Shown piece by piece: positions 26,820-27,084 of a DNA stretch of 27,084 nt; positions within the stretch are counted from its first letter, which is position 1; every line of letters starts with the position of its first letter. The translations under genes and the position numbers were made by a program. Source of the stretch: a virus; IMG/VR virus record IMGVR_UViG_3300037493_003671, positions 1 through 27,084 of that record. One strand, 5' to 3'. The notes under the pieces are model-generated. The model was not told the origin of the DNA. It ran no database searches and saw nothing but the letters and a program-made list of their open reading frames with translations.

Positions 26820-27084
26820 TGTTGGTTATGCATGATGTGAGAGATGTTATGCATATTGGAAGTGTAAAAATGGACCGCGAATTATTTGGGCACCTAGTTG
26901 TGCATTTTCCATGCCAGGCTACCATCCGTCCAGTCATACACTACGTGACCATACACTACTATGCATAACCATACAGTACATGGTATGCATAGCATTACCT
27001 GGTGTCGTTGTGTCATGTTTTGACCATATAATGCAACACAACACAATAACTATGTTTTGACCATACATTGCATCATATTGCATA
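26820..27084. repeat. Repeat-dense gene-free region at right edge
   Basis: From 26748 to the window end no credible gene is seen. The region holds four copies of TATGCAT (around 26827, 26848, 26960, 26984), of which two are within GTTATGCAT spaced 21 bases apart. ACCATA occurs four times (26948, 26968, 27023, 27060). CATACACTAC occurs at 26935 and 26950, with a variant at 26970, and a 14-bp direct repeat ATGTTTTGACCATA lies at 27015 and 27052. Inverted arms GTTGTGT/ACACAAC lie at 27007-27013 and 27036-27042. Such iteron-like density suits an operator cluster, replication origin or packaging/recognition region; the sequence alone does not choose. Confidence 0.65.

Noticed and set aside
26755-26937. 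60-codon minus-strand frame upstream of the first accessory gene
   Set aside because: No ribosome site, odd composition, and it lies in the repeat-dense control region with its end next to the TATAAT element.
26820-27084. CRISPR array
   Set aside because: The repeats are short (6-14 bases), irregularly spaced and partly palindromic, without uniform spacers.

Overview
This window is part of the genome of a tailed double-stranded DNA phage (Caudoviricetes), probably infecting a Gram-negative, likely proteobacterial, host. The evidence is a complete head-assembly module (terminase, portal, protease/scaffold, decoration protein, major capsid protein), a holin/spanin-like membrane cassette, lipobox-bearing exported proteins, two tRNA genes, nucleotide-metabolism genes and tightly overlapping short genes with strong Shine-Dalgarno sites. 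No integrase, repressor or host gene was seen. Most of the window is AT-rich, but the capsid genes, the scaffold and an AT-hook protein gene are visibly GC-richer.

Layout. (1) 1-13,257, all leftward: from a consensus sigma70-type promoter at about 13,290 come a small-terminase candidate, a 90-aa protein, TerL, a Mu gp29-like portal, a Mu I-like protease fused to a scaffold with its own internal start, a lambda D-like decoration protein and a lambda E-like capsid protein. Then follow small unknown genes, a holin plus two coiled-coil membrane proteins, and beta-rich virion/appendage-like proteins. (2) 13,379-15,562, rightward: a FEN-type 5'-3' exonuclease, a small membrane protein, an M15 peptidase (candidate endolysin) and an unknown protein. 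(3) 15,548-19,019, leftward: a NYN-domain nuclease, a small protein whose stop codon lies inside tRNA-Lys, a DUF3820/J-domain fusion, a DUF1599-like protein, ThyX, tRNA-Met, a deoxynucleoside kinase and an 83-aa protein. (4) 19,101-23,204, leftward: SNase, an AT-hook protein with a clear rho-independent terminator, two cysteine-rich lipoproteins, an SspB-like protein, a compact cytosine methyltransferase-like protein and several tiny proteins. (5) 23,346-26,747, leftward: a chain of 11 short, translationally coupled accessory genes. (6) 26,748-27,084: a gene-free region full of short repeats (TATGCAT, ACCATA and a 14-bp direct repeat), possibly a control region or origin.

How it works together: region 1 builds and packages the head and supplies membrane lysis functions. 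Region 2 supplies DNA processing and a peptidoglycan hydrolase. Region 3 makes dTMP and adds tRNAs. Regions 4 and 5 look like early/accessory host-interaction genes. The most notable points are RNA hairpins at each capsid-gene junction, the internal scaffold start, a phage SspB homologue, the J-domain fusion, paired Cys-rich lipoproteins, the tRNA-encoded stop codon and the repeat-dense right end. All family assignments rest on reading motifs by eye, without database searches.
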